64,000 nt of DNA, from assembly GCA_944321165.1 (NCBI GenBank), contig CALUKE010000001.1, forward strand, positions 494,482 to 558,481. The letters are read 5' to 3'. The notes under the pieces were generated by a model, which worked only from the letters and a program-made list of their open reading frames with translations, searched no databases and was not told the origin of the DNA. A program made the position numbers and the translations under genes. Below, piece by piece: positions 53,715 through 62,770 of this stretch; the stretch's first letter is position 1; every line of letters starts with the position of its first letter. This DNA is from an uncultured Odoribacter sp. Lineage in GTDB: Bacteria; Bacteroidota; Bacteroidia; Bacteroidales; Marinifilaceae.

Positions 53715-54313
53715 TCCGGCTTCTTTTTTTCTGTCAACAATTCCGCTAAAAAATCCAAATTGGTCAGATCCTGCAAATACCAACGCTGTTTCACCTGTTG
53801 TGTCAGAAAACCGATCGCCCCGGCAAACAAACCGATGACCGTCGTGGCAAAAGCCACCTGCATATTATAAGCCATCGAAGCGATATCACCGGTCGATAAA
53901 CCCACCAAAGCCGGTCCCATCGGAATCAAAGTTCCCATCAAACCGAGAATGGGTCCCAATTTTGTCAGTGTCTTGGATACGGCCAAGTCTTTATCGGCAG
54001 CAATCTCAAAATTGGCCAATAAACGCTGTACCTGAGCCCTACTGGTCTGCGCATCCAGAATCCGATGCATATAAATAACCACCAAAGAAGTACTTTTTGC
54101 CGGTAATTTCTCCGCCAATTGACCGACATTTTCCGGCGTTAAAACTTCCAATGCCTCCCGAATCAACTTATCGGTTTTCCGAATAGCTAAATATTGACCG
54201 AAAAAACTACCGACTAACAACAAAGCTCTGAAAAACAAAGCAATCAGCAATACCACCACAGGAACCAATAAACCTGTAGAAATCCAAAACATAATATCAG
54301 AAATTGTATTCAT
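53711..54313 (-). CDS. hmuU: HmuU: MotA/TolQ/ExbB proton-channel family protein
   Basis: A 200-residue inner-membrane protein with three helices: VVVLLIALFFRALLLVGSFF near the N-terminus, TLTKLGPILGLMGTLIPMGP at about 115-135 and AFATTVIGLFAGAIGFLTQQ at about 165-185. The last two carry the glycine- and threonine-rich pattern of ExbB/TolQ channels. With HmuV it should use the proton gradient to power HmuR or another part of heme transport. Sits between hmuT and hmuV with 15 bp and -4 bp spacing. Confidence 0.92.
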   Translation of the reverse strand: MNTISDIMFWISTGLLVPVVVLLIALFFRALLLVGSFFGQYLAIRKTDKLIREALEVLTPENVGQLAEKLPAKSTSLVVIYMHRILDAQTSRAQVQRLLANFEIAADKDLAVSKTLTKLGPILGLMGTLIPMGPALVGLSTGDIASMAYNMQVAFATTVIGLFAGAIGFLTQQVKQRWYLQDLTNLDFLAELLTEKKKPE

Positions 54314-54328
54314 TTTATTATAATTTAT

Positions 54329-55021
54329 TTATATTTTCAACCATCTTCCTCTCTTCCATTTTCGTATACAGAATCCTAAAATCGCCCCTCCCAGAAACAT
54401 TCCAATGCAACCGATCAAAGCATCCCATTCAACTTCAGCTACCCCCTCCACCGCCGTACGTCCATTCACTGTTGCAATGATTCCCAAAACCGCGACCAAA
54501 GCATTGGTCAAAAAAAGCAATTCCAAACGCCATTCCTCTTCCGGCAACAAAAAACGAATCAACCAACACCCCAAGGGAATAAAAATCAGACCCCCCAAGC
54601 CAAATCCCCAAGCCACCTGCTGAAAAGCAATCCCGGGCAAAGCAAAAATCAACTGAGTTAAAGCAAAAAACAATACAGCCAATATCAAAATCCCCGGAAA
54701 CCAGTAAAGCAGTTTCCATGCCAACCTCATTCTCTTTTTCACCGGAGAAAAATTAGCGACATGCACCGATAACAAACAAAAAGCCATTTGCAAGGCAACC
54801 TCTACTGTCAGCAGCACCGCCGTATCCAACATTAGATCCGTATTGGAAAGCCAATCGGCAATCTGCGTTTTCGATTGTTCTATGGCCAGCGGCCACATGG
54901 CGACAGAAAAAGCCGCCGCCACAACCGCCGCCATACAAACACTCCCCATTCGCCAAAAACTTTGTTTCAAAAGAAAATTGAAAGCAGTCAGCAAAATCAA
55001 TATCCAAATAATCGTATCCAT
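54329..55021 (-). CDS. hmuT: HmuT: polytopic membrane protein of the hmu operon
   Basis: A 230-residue protein with about six or seven hydrophobic helices (IIWILILLTAFNFLL, VCMAAVVAAAFSVAMW, LLTVEVALQMAFCLL, WFPGILILAVLFFALTQL, GFGLGGLIFIPLGCWLI, FLTNALVAVLGIIAT, IGCIGMFLGGAILGF). No enzyme motif seen. In the hmuYRSTUV operons of Porphyromonas and Bacteroides a membrane protein of unknown function holds this position, which is the basis for the name. It could be the inner-membrane permease for heme, tetrapyrrole or released iron; that is inference. Confidence 0.75.
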   Translation of the reverse strand: MDTIIWILILLTAFNFLLKQSFWRMGSVCMAAVVAAAFSVAMWPLAIEQSKTQIADWLSNTDLMLDTAVLLTVEVALQMAFCLLSVHVANFSPVKKRMRLAWKLLYWFPGILILAVLFFALTQLIFALPGIAFQQVAWGFGLGGLIFIPLGCWLIRFLLPEEEWRLELLFLTNALVAVLGIIATVNGRTAVEGVAEVEWDALIGCIGMFLGGAILGFCIRKWKRGRWLKI

Positions 55022-55039
55022 CGGTACCTGTTTATGCTA

Positions 55040-58000
55040 TCAATCCCGACTCTTTCTTCTGCGCCGCATCAACCAGACCAATCCTCCCAAAGCGACCAAC
55101 ACTCCAACAGCAATCCAAGGCGCCCGCACCGCCGTCCGATGAGATTCCGTCTGAGAAAGCAGCTCCTCCTTCTTCATGACCATCCCGTCTTTATCCTTTT
55201 CTACTGCGACTTCCCGAATCTCCATAATGCTTTTCTGATATTGAGCAGCCGTTGCGGGATCGGATTTAGAAGCGATAAAATCCCTCAATTTCGCATTGTC
55301 ACAAACAAAACCCGAACAGGAAGGACGATATTTATTAACCAAATCCGTATGCAATTTCGTCAAATCAGCCACCTGCTGTTCAGTGGCTTTCCACATTCCT
55401 TTCCGGATCGTTTCCAACATAACAGCCGTTATCTCTTCCAAAGCTGCCGGATTCTGCCGTTCAAAATAATCCTGTACCCCCAAATCAAATTGATCTTTCA
55501 CATATACCTCATAAATATGATTCCACAATTCCTTGTCAATAACCTGAGGTTTCATCACATTCCAACCATAAGTGTTACGAATTATATCGGCAAATTCGGA
55601 TGCCGAAGAAGCTCCTCCTTTCATCTTTTCCCGAATATAGGAAGGATTCAGTATCGTTGTACGCGATTCCACCCCTATTGATTCTTTTAACTCTTGCATA
55701 CGGTTGTGATTCCGGTTGCGATAATCGCTGAAATAGGCATCCGGATCCTTTCCCGTCACCTGACGTACCGCCAGATTCATTCCCCCCATAAACTCATAAA
55801 CATGATCCAGACTCAAGGCTCCCCAGGTATTGCTCTGGCGCGGCTGCACCACCACATCCGTACGGGTCAAGGCCGCCTCAAAGGCATATTGTCGAAAAGT
55901 CTCCCAATTCTTCTCATTGCCATAATAAGCTCCCATGTTATTCAAATAGGTGGCTGCAATCTCAGATTCATGTTCCCAACGGTCACCGGCTTCCACCATA
56001 CCGGTAATTCCGGTTCCATAATTACCGTTCGTCCCGCCAAAAACCCGGAAAGTCGCCATTTCACGCGCATCTTTAGGAGTGATCCCTCTGTCGATCAGCA
56101 TACGTTCGGCCTCAACGACCCCTACATTCACCTGATTTTCATAAAAATCGTCCGTCGCTGCAGCAGCCATTTCCACGGCCCGATTGATCAGGAACAGACG
56201 GGAAGCTGCCAAATCGCGCAACTGCCCGGAAGTCTGCACCACCACATCAATCCGAGGCCGACCAAGCTCTGCCGAAGGTATCAGTTTCAAATCACTCACC
56301 CGTCCAAAAGCATCCCGAATCGGTTCCACTCCCAACATATACAACACCTGAGCTATGGTTGCCCCGCCCGTCTCTATAAATTCTCCGGACCACAGGGTAT
56401 AACTCACCTTCTTCGGGTATTCACCGCCATGACGCTTCCGATACATTGCTATCGTACTTTTTGCCAATTGCACTCCTTTTTCCCAAGCAGCTTCCGTAGG
56501 GGTCTCCTCGGCATTGATGGCAAACAAATTCCGGCCTGTCGGTAAAGTATTCGGATTGACAATCGGATCTCCTCCTGGCGACGGGGCTGTATACCCACCA
56601 TTCAAGGCATTCATCAAACTGGCCAACTCTCGCTCCGGACTCTGCAACAACAGTTGTTTGTAATTACCGATATTCCCGATCGTCTTTTCAACCTCCGCAA
56701 TGGCCAATGCCCAACGAATTTCTTCCTTGGAATATTCTTCTTTTTTCGTTTTTCCAGCCATAGCCGACATCATGGCTGACATAGAAGGAGCAAGCGTTTC
56801 TTCCCCTCCTTTCTGTCCCACCTCCATTTTCTTTCGTACCGCCTTTGGCATAGTTTTTTCCCCAGCTTTCGGCCGAGTCTCTCCCTGCATGGCCATCATC
56901 ATCGCCATCATTCCCTGAGGAGCATTCCACAAAGCAACGATCTTCCGGGCTTTTGCCAATTCCTCCATCCGAATACCCATAAGACGGCAAATTTGCTCAT
57001 CCGACACAGACTCAGAACTATTTAGATACTTCCTCACCAAATCACGAGCCGGATTAAGATAGCGTTGGGTAAACAAAGAGCGATGCTTCAATATCGTCTC
57101 GTCCGCCCTTCCCCTCAATCTGTCCAAGGCCAGCATACTATATGCAATCGGATCCGTAGCCATGGAATATACAGACGACTCGATCCGTTCCGGTTCATAA
57201 GCCACCCCCATCGTATACAACTGACCGGTAATTTTCTCGGTCGCCAATTCCTCCGCAAAATTCTCAACCCGCATGATTTCCTCTTCTGTATAAGGACGTG
57301 ACAAAACACTGTCCAAGCCCAATTCCCGATGAATACCCAACTTTACGGTTGCAGCCTTCACCGCCAGTGCAGCCTGTCCGATTGCAGCTGTATCCGGTTT
57401 TCCTTCCGTACCGATCCGCGTATTGTATACTTTTACCTTTTCCATCAGATCACGATAGATCCCTCTTACCTGACTTTCCAAAAAAGGAGGCGTCAGATAA
57501 GACTGCAAACCGGCATAAGATCGCCGCTTGGCAATCATACCTTCCCCCACATTTCCGATCGAATAAACATAAAAATGCGGTACAGCCCCCACCAAACGAT
57601 CCGGCCAATCCAAACTAGACAAGGCCACCTGCTTTTTCGGAGTAAACTCCAAACTACCATGAGTACCGAAATGAATCAGAGCATCGGCTTTAAAACCATA
57701 CTGCATCCACAGATAAGAGGCAATATAAGTATGAGGAGGAGCGGCATTCGTACCGTGAACAATCTGAAATGCATTATCTCCGGCGCCAGCCGCATTTTGA
57801 GGCATCACTACCACATTCCCGAACTGCAAACGGGCCACACCCAACTTTCCATCTCCGGTCACCATGTAATGCCCGGGAAATTCGCCATTGGCTGCAACCA
57901 CCTCGGCATATTTTTCCGGCCGCAAGGCTTCTTTCACCCAAGATTCATACTGTTCTTTTGAGATCAGTTCCGGATTTCCGTTACGCATAAATTCATCGAA

Positions 58001-59266
58001 AGCCCCTTCGGCATACGTTCCGAAAACAGCCCCCTGAGCTATAATCATCCGCTCAAATTCTTTGGCTGTCGCAGGCAGATTCTCTACCCGATACCCCTCG
58101 GACTTCATTCGCAACAAAAGATTGTACAACGAAGGTGCTACTTCCATACCGGCAGCCGTCATGGCATTTTGCCCCGGTCCTTTATAATAATAAATGGCTA
58201 CTTTTTTTTCTGCATTTGGTTTCTTTTTAAGATTTAAATAATGTCCAAGATTCTCCACAAACCCTTCCAAACGTTCCGGTACGGCAAAAGAATGACGCAA
58301 ACCGTCACCATCCTCATATTGGGCAAACAGAGCATAGGTACGGATCGCCCCGTCAATCTCCGGTGTTACAACACTCTGTGACAAAAAACCACCGGACATT
58401 CCCATCGGATCCTGTTCCCACTCATCCACCAGACTGTTGATCGTCAATGGAGCAAACAACAAAATATTTCTTGCCTTCAAAAATTCCACCATCCGATCCC
58501 CCATACGTCCATGTGCCATATTGATCACTGCATCCGGGGCTATCTCTTCAATAAAACTCATCTGTTTGCGAAAAGCAGAAAGAGGGTAAACATTATAACC
58601 CACCTTTTCGAGGGCTGCGATCAAATCACTCGGATCAGCCATTTGCCCCGTAATCACAATCCGAGGGGCTCCCTCGTGGTACAATCCATTCTCTTTCAAA
58701 AACCGTTCATAAGCTGCCACCGTCGTAAATTCCAGATCATCCTCCGAATTAGTAATCCCGGCATGATATAAAATATCGGAAGCCCGTTCCACCGGTTCTT
58801 CCGGTTCATGAATACTTCCAATCCTTGTATCGATCTCCTTACGGACATAATTCAACAAACTGCGATAATTACGTTTTCCTCCTCCATTCAAATAAGCTGC
58901 CACTTTCGCCACATGGACAGAATCCAAATTACAGATATTATTGGCAGGATTCGTGGCCATCGTCGTATAAACAGGAATGCCCCGATCTGCAGCATGCTGG
59001 ATCTGCGCTCGTTCTTCCTCTATGACCTTCAATCCCATTCCGTTCACAAAAATCATATCGAATTCTGTCAGTTTCTGTAACTCCGCTGTCCCCACTTCTG
59101 CTATCCGAATTCGGGAATTATCATTAGCTTTAGCGATATTTCCCATCGCAATTGTCTGAAAATTCACAAAAGCAATCCGGGTCACCCCAAACCAAGTGTT
59201 ATATCCCCACACTCCTGCTATCACAACCCAAACAATACAACACATTATTATAATTTTCTTTTTCAT
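55040..59266 (-). CDS. hmuS: HmuS: membrane-anchored CobN-like chelatase (heme dechelatase)
   Basis: A 1408-residue CobN/magnesium-chelatase H-type protein. The core motif IHFGTHGSLEFTPKKQ (531-546), then SLDWPDRLVG and GEGMIAKRRSYAG, is typical of CobN/BchH. Unlike cytoplasmic CobN it starts with an uncleaved-looking anchor (KKKIIIMCCIVWVVIAGVWG) and ends with a second membrane helix (WIAVGVLVALGGLVWLM) followed by RRRRKSRD, which places the core in the periplasm. HmuS of Bacteroides has been reported to remove iron from heme anaerobically; a role in cobalamin synthesis is unlikely because no CobS/CobT or cob genes are present. A low-complexity Met/Ala-rich stretch (about 765-835) is inserted in the core. 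13 bp after hmuR. Confidence 0.9.
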   Translation of the reverse strand: MKKKIIIMCCIVWVVIAGVWGYNTWFGVTRIAFVNFQTIAMGNIAKANDNSRIRIAEVGTAELQKLTEFDMIFVNGMGLKVIEEERAQIQHAADRGIPVYTTMATNPANNICNLDSVHVAKVAAYLNGGGKRNYRSLLNYVRKEIDTRIGSIHEPEEPVERASDILYHAGITNSEDDLEFTTVAAYERFLKENGLYHEGAPRIVITGQMADPSDLIAALEKVGYNVYPLSAFRKQMSFIEEIAPDAVINMAHGRMGDRMVEFLKARNILLFAPLTINSLVDEWEQDPMGMSGGFLSQSVVTPEIDGAIRTYALFAQYEDGDGLRHSFAVPERLEGFVENLGHYLNLKKKPNAEKKVAIYYYKGPGQNAMTAAGMEVAPSLYNLLLRMKSEGYRVENLPATAKEFERMIIAQGAVFGTYAEGAFDEFMRNGNPELISKEQYESWVKEALRPEKYAEVVAANGEFPGHYMVTGDGKLGVARLQFGNVVVMPQNAAGAGDNAFQIVHGTNAAPPHTYIASYLWMQYGFKADALIHFGTHGSLEFTPKKQVALSSLDWPDRLVGAVPHFYVYSIGNVGEGMIAKRRSYAGLQSYLTPPFLESQVRGIYRDLMEKVKVYNTRIGTEGKPDTAAIGQAALAVKAATVKLGIHRELGLDSVLSRPYTEEEIMRVENFAEELATEKITGQLYTMGVAYEPERIESSVYSMATDPIAYSMLALDRLRGRADETILKHRSLFTQRYLNPARDLVRKYLNSSESVSDEQICRLMGIRMEELAKARKIVALWNAPQGMMAMMMAMQGETRPKAGEKTMPKAVRKKMEVGQKGGEETLAPSMSAMMSAMAGKTKKEEYSKEEIRWALAIAEVEKTIGNIGNYKQLLLQSPERELASLMNALNGGYTAPSPGGDPIVNPNTLPTGRNLFAINAEETPTEAAWEKGVQLAKSTIAMYRKRHGGEYPKKVSYTLWSGEFIETGGATIAQVLYMLGVEPIRDAFGRVSDLKLIPSAELGRPRIDVVVQTSGQLRDLAASRLFLINRAVEMAAAATDDFYENQVNVGVVEAERMLIDRGITPKDAREMATFRVFGGTNGNYGTGITGMVEAGDRWEHESEIAATYLNNMGAYYGNEKNWETFRQYAFEAALTRTDVVVQPRQSNTWGALSLDHVYEFMGGMNLAVRQVTGKDPDAYFSDYRNRNHNRMQELKESIGVESRTTILNPSYIREKMKGGASSASEFADIIRNTYGWNVMKPQVIDKELWNHIYEVYVKDQFDLGVQDYFERQNPAALEEITAVMLETIRKGMWKATEQQVADLTKLHTDLVNKYRPSCSGFVCDNAKLRDFIASKSDPATAAQYQKSIMEIREVAVEKDKDGMVMKKEELLSQTESHRTAVRAPWIAVGVLVALGGLVWLMRRRRKSRD

Positions 59267-59279
59267 ATCTATTCCATTT

Positions 59280-61502
59280 TTACCACTTAAACAAATCAGC
59301 CAAATGAATTCCCAGGGTTCCGATAACCTCTATTCCTCGCTGAGGCAAAACAGCCGAATCGGCAGAAACATTTTTGGACTGTATATTCAAGACATTGTCC
59401 AATCCCAAAGTGAAACGGATTCCCCGAGGGAAACGGGCTCCCAAGTTCAAATCGACAGAAGTATACGAAGCATACGCATTCAATACATAATTTCCTTCAC
59501 TGTTCTTGTTCCATACATCCACTTTCGATAGCCAGCGACCATTTACGGCTGCCGAAATCCTCACTTTCCCGATCTTATGAGAATAGTTGGTTGTAAAAGT
59601 CAGACTATGCGGACGAAATACGGAAGTATTATAACCATCGGTCTTTTCATGACAATTCACATAAGAATAAGCCCCATTGAAAGTTAAACCGGACTCCAGG
59701 CGCACCTGCCCCATCACATCAACTCCGCTCTTCTTACTGTCTTCCGCATTATAATACTGTTGATTTTCTCCATCTTCCGTCAATCCCAGACCAATAGCAT
59801 TCTTATATTTTGTATAATATCTGGAAACAGAACCATTAAAAACTCCTTTCGTATATTCTACGGAAAAAGTTCCCTGATGACTGATTTCCGGCTTCAAATC
59901 CGAATTTCCATAAATCATAAAAACCCCCAATCCGCCCATGTTATATTCTGCATGCAACTCTTTCAGTGTCGGTATCCGAAATCCCATGCCATATCCTCCC
60001 CGCAGGGTAAAATCGCCCAGACGATACATCAAAGACACTTTCGGGCTGGTATGCATTCCATATTCGGAATGACAGTCGGAACGCAACCCGAGAACAACAT
60101 TAAAACGTTCCGTCATTTTCCAATCTTCCTGTAAATAAAGAACGTAATTTTGCTGATCGAATTTCGCACCGCTCCCATCATCAAACCAATAGTGCTGCAA
60201 ACGTTGAGTATTTACTTCCAAACCGGCAGTCAGAATATGCTTCTCGCCCATTTCTCCGGAATAATGCAAACGAATCGTATGGGAAGCATCCTCAAACTCT
60301 TTATCAGCAGATATACCGGTGGTGTATTCTCTCTTTTTGACATAATCATCAAACCACCACGAAAGAGTCAATAAATGCTTCTTTCCCAAGGTGTAACTCA
60401 AACGCGGATTGAGTGTAAAGGTCGAATAAACTTCCTGTTCTTTTTTACCGGCAAAAGGATCCTGCAATTTGTTGTGGTAATAATTTCCGGAAATTTCGGC
60501 TTTCAGATTATCTGTCAAGGCATATCCCAATTTTTGTCCGATCTGCCAGATATCATATCCCAAAACCGTCGTAGACGATTTATCGGCAGTATCCAATATC
60601 ACAGTATCCGGTTTGTGAATTTCTGTCACAGCCCCCTCCCGGTCTTCTATTTTATAGGCATCCCTTCTTCGATAAGAAAAAGTCGTATAAGAAGAAAAAC
60701 GGCTCAATTTAGTTCCCAACGAAGCAGAATATTTCATTTCATCCTTATTTCCCAAACGAGCAGTAAGATCTGCGGTAAAAGGACGATCCGCATCTTTGGT
60801 AATAATATTCACCACCCCACCCATCGCCTGCGAACCGTACAAAGTGGACATCGGTCCCTTGATCACCTCAATCCGTTCAATATTGTCGACATCGATCCGT
60901 TCATAATCGATATTATTGCTTGCGCCCTCTCCGGCCATCCGTTCTCCATCTACCAAAAAAAGTACATAGCCGCCGGCAGCTCCCTGAAAAGACAGTTCCG
61001 GCAGATTGGAACCATGAGCTTGTCCGAATTGTAAACCCGGTAAAGCAAATTCCAATAAAGTTTGAAAATCAAGCGGATTGATTTGCTGAATCGCATCCTG
61101 CGAAATAACCTGTGTCAACACCGGAACCTCTTTCAAGGGTTTCGGTGTTCGTGTACCGGTAACGACCACTTCCTCCAGAGAATTTTGTGCGGGTTCCAGA
61201 CGAATGACCAAAGATTCGCCTTCCTGTCCATTCCAGACAAATTCCTGTGGCTTATAACCTGTAAAACTAAAACGCAATACCTGTTCTCCCGAACTCCGGA
61301 GTTTCAATAAAAACTCCCCTTGCGTATTGGTACCGGCTCCGATCGTACTTCCCTTTACCCAAACAGAAGCTCCCGGCAAGGGAGCTCCATTTTCATCCAA
61401 TACCACCCCCTTGATCGTACAGACAACAGCAGGGGAAACCTCGCCTTCGGCCCATACAATTTCAGTCAACAGGGTAAATAAAATCAATAAAAGTTTACGC
61501 AT
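59280..61502 (-). CDS. hmuR: HmuR: TonB-dependent heme receptor
   Basis: A 740-residue outer-membrane receptor. Signal peptide (LLLILFTLLTEIVWAEG), carboxypeptidase-regulatory-like domain (CTIKGVVLDENGAPLPGASV, about 28-110), TonB box region EEVVVTGTR, plug (about 120-235; VLFLVDGERMAGEG, VEVIKGP-like RIEVIKGPMSTLYGSQAMGG) and a 22-strand barrel with GGYGMGFRIPTLKELH at about 500, close to the FRAP/NPNL region of heme receptors. It imports heme delivered by HmuY with TonB energy. 16 bp after hmuY. Confidence 0.9.
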   Translation of the reverse strand: MRKLLLILFTLLTEIVWAEGEVSPAVVCTIKGVVLDENGAPLPGASVWVKGSTIGAGTNTQGEFLLKLRSSGEQVLRFSFTGYKPQEFVWNGQEGESLVIRLEPAQNSLEEVVVTGTRTPKPLKEVPVLTQVISQDAIQQINPLDFQTLLEFALPGLQFGQAHGSNLPELSFQGAAGGYVLFLVDGERMAGEGASNNIDYERIDVDNIERIEVIKGPMSTLYGSQAMGGVVNIITKDADRPFTADLTARLGNKDEMKYSASLGTKLSRFSSYTTFSYRRRDAYKIEDREGAVTEIHKPDTVILDTADKSSTTVLGYDIWQIGQKLGYALTDNLKAEISGNYYHNKLQDPFAGKKEQEVYSTFTLNPRLSYTLGKKHLLTLSWWFDDYVKKREYTTGISADKEFEDASHTIRLHYSGEMGEKHILTAGLEVNTQRLQHYWFDDGSGAKFDQQNYVLYLQEDWKMTERFNVVLGLRSDCHSEYGMHTSPKVSLMYRLGDFTLRGGYGMGFRIPTLKELHAEYNMGGLGVFMIYGNSDLKPEISHQGTFSVEYTKGVFNGSVSRYYTKYKNAIGLGLTEDGENQQYYNAEDSKKSGVDVMGQVRLESGLTFNGAYSYVNCHEKTDGYNTSVFRPHSLTFTTNYSHKIGKVRISAAVNGRWLSKVDVWNKNSEGNYVLNAYASYTSVDLNLGARFPRGIRFTLGLDNVLNIQSKNVSADSAVLPQRGIEVIGTLGIHLADLFKW

Positions 61503-61518
61503 AAACGAATAATCAACC

Positions 61519-62568
61519 TTATTTCAATTTATCGTAATAAAAGCGAGCATACACGGCCTTGTCTTTTTCATTCGTCATATCGGTAAATTGTACCTTCCAG
61601 GCAGTGCCGGCAGCAGTTTTTACAACAAACACCTGATTATTCAATTGGTAAGTATATGGAGGCATCGTACCTGTCGGCGTAGCAGTCACCCATCCGCACA
61701 ACACTTTATTCAGCATACAATCCTGATAACCGACAAAACCAGCCGTCATCATCTGCGATAAATCAGCCATAACAGCCCCTTCTGCATCACTCTCAAAACC
61801 ACTCGTCGGTACTGCAGTCACCGCAGTCATATCTTTTGTTGTCATTTTTACCGCACTACCGCCATTCGTTCGAATATCGTATTTATGAAAAGCAATATCC
61901 CAACTGAATGAAGTTTCATCTCCGTCTATCATGTAAAGTTTATTCAAACCGACCTTTCCGGTAAGAGTCCCACCCATATTCATCATAGTCCCCATCGCCG
62001 AAGGACAAAGGAATAAATTGATGGAAAAAGCCGATCCTTCGGAAGTTCCGACTTCCCCCGTAATACCGACATTGTATTCTGTAACCGTTTTATCCTCCCG
62101 TTCCAGATCATAAGCCAAGGTCTTGCTCGAAATAAGCCACTTGTCTCCCTGTTTCACGGCATATGCTTTGGCTGTCAAAGTAGCCTGTACAGTCCCCGTC
62201 GCCCCCATTCCTTTCGGACTCACCAACAAATGATTGAAAGTAATGGAAAGTGAATCATTTGCCACTTCGGTAATCACAATTCCCACAGTATCCGTAGCAG
62301 AGTTCTGTACGATTGAAGAAGAAGTTCCGGTCCATATACCTCCGTATACTCCCGTCACAGCCCCAGCCATTCCTTTGATTTTTAAGCGGTTTATTTTTCC
62401 GGTTTCAAAATCAAAATAAGCCCATTCATCATATTCCGTTGCCTGAACTGTAGCAGATTTATAACGTCCTTCATAAGAATCATCATTCTCGCCGGAATGC
62501 TTAGAACATGCAACTCCCCATCCTAAAAACAAAAATAAAATACACCATTTCAAACTTGATTTCTTCAT
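61519..62568 (-). CDS. hmuY: HmuY-family heme-binding lipoprotein with an inserted calycin-like domain
   Basis: A 349-residue lipoprotein (FLFLGWGVACSKHSGENDD; lipidated cysteine 21, acidic tail for surface export). HmuY proteins are usually near 210-230 residues. Here the two halves of HmuY are visible: the N-terminal strand pair TEYDEWAYFDFETGK (44-58) and the C-terminal part SFSWDIAFHKYDIRTNGG (220-237) to the end YARFYYDKL. Between them, about residues 65-215, sits an extra beta-domain (VTGVYGGIWTGT, SLSITFNHLLVSPKGMGATG) like the calycin-like family. HmuY takes heme from host proteins and passes it to HmuR. Axial ligands cannot be assigned; His228 and several Met residues are candidates. 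First gene of the operon. Confidence 0.8.
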   Translation of the reverse strand: MKKSSLKWCILFLFLGWGVACSKHSGENDDSYEGRYKSATVQATEYDEWAYFDFETGKINRLKIKGMAGAVTGVYGGIWTGTSSSIVQNSATDTVGIVITEVANDSLSITFNHLLVSPKGMGATGTVQATLTAKAYAVKQGDKWLISSKTLAYDLEREDKTVTEYNVGITGEVGTSEGSAFSINLFLCPSAMGTMMNMGGTLTGKVGLNKLYMIDGDETSFSWDIAFHKYDIRTNGGSAVKMTTKDMTAVTAVPTSGFESDAEGAVMADLSQMMTAGFVGYQDCMLNKVLCGWVTATPTGTMPPYTYQLNNQVFVVKTAAGTAWKVQFTDMTNEKDKAVYARFYYDKLK

Positions 62569-62626
62569 AATTTATTTTATTTGATGAACATTGTAAATAT
62601 TTATATCCATTTTATTTAGAACGGTT

Positions 62627-62657
62627 CAAAAATATATTTGAAAAATTTTTCGCACAA
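62627..62657 (-). promoter_or_regulatory. Promoter of the hmu operon
   Basis: On the minus strand TTG (62657-62655) and TATTTTTG (62634-62627) are separated by 20 bp, matching the Bacteroidetes -33/-7 pattern. hmuY starts about 58 bp downstream. No obvious Fur box was recognised. Confidence 0.55.
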
Positions 62658-62722
62658 TACCTAAAAATCATGAACAAATCTTTAGCACTACCCACAAATA
62701 ATGAGACAAAACAGAAAATGAT

Positions 62723-62753
62723 TTGGAAATCGCCATTTTCCTAACTATCTTTG
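62723..62753 (+). promoter_or_regulatory. Promoter of the flavodoxin/ferredoxin gene
   Basis: TTG (62723-62725) and TATCTTTG (62746-62753) with a 20-bp spacer, a near-perfect match. The long open frame starting at 62723 begins inside this promoter, so the gene start is the ATG at 62771. Confidence 0.65.
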
Positions 62754-62770
62754 AAACAGATACGACAGAT

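Noticed and set aside
54875..56545. Two long plus-strand open frames opposite hmuS and hmuT
   Set aside because: Both are antisense shadows of conserved genes and lack any recognisable domain.
53711..59266. Cobalamin biosynthesis assignment for the CobN-like gene and neighbours
   Set aside because: HmuY and HmuR precede it, ExbB-like and DUF2149 genes follow, and no CobS, CobT or other cob genes are near; the hmuYRSTUV order fits in full.
62569..62770. Cobalamin riboswitch or Fur box upstream of the operon with a CobN-like gene
   Set aside because: No B12-box or Fur-box pattern was recognised; the operon is for heme, not cobalamin.
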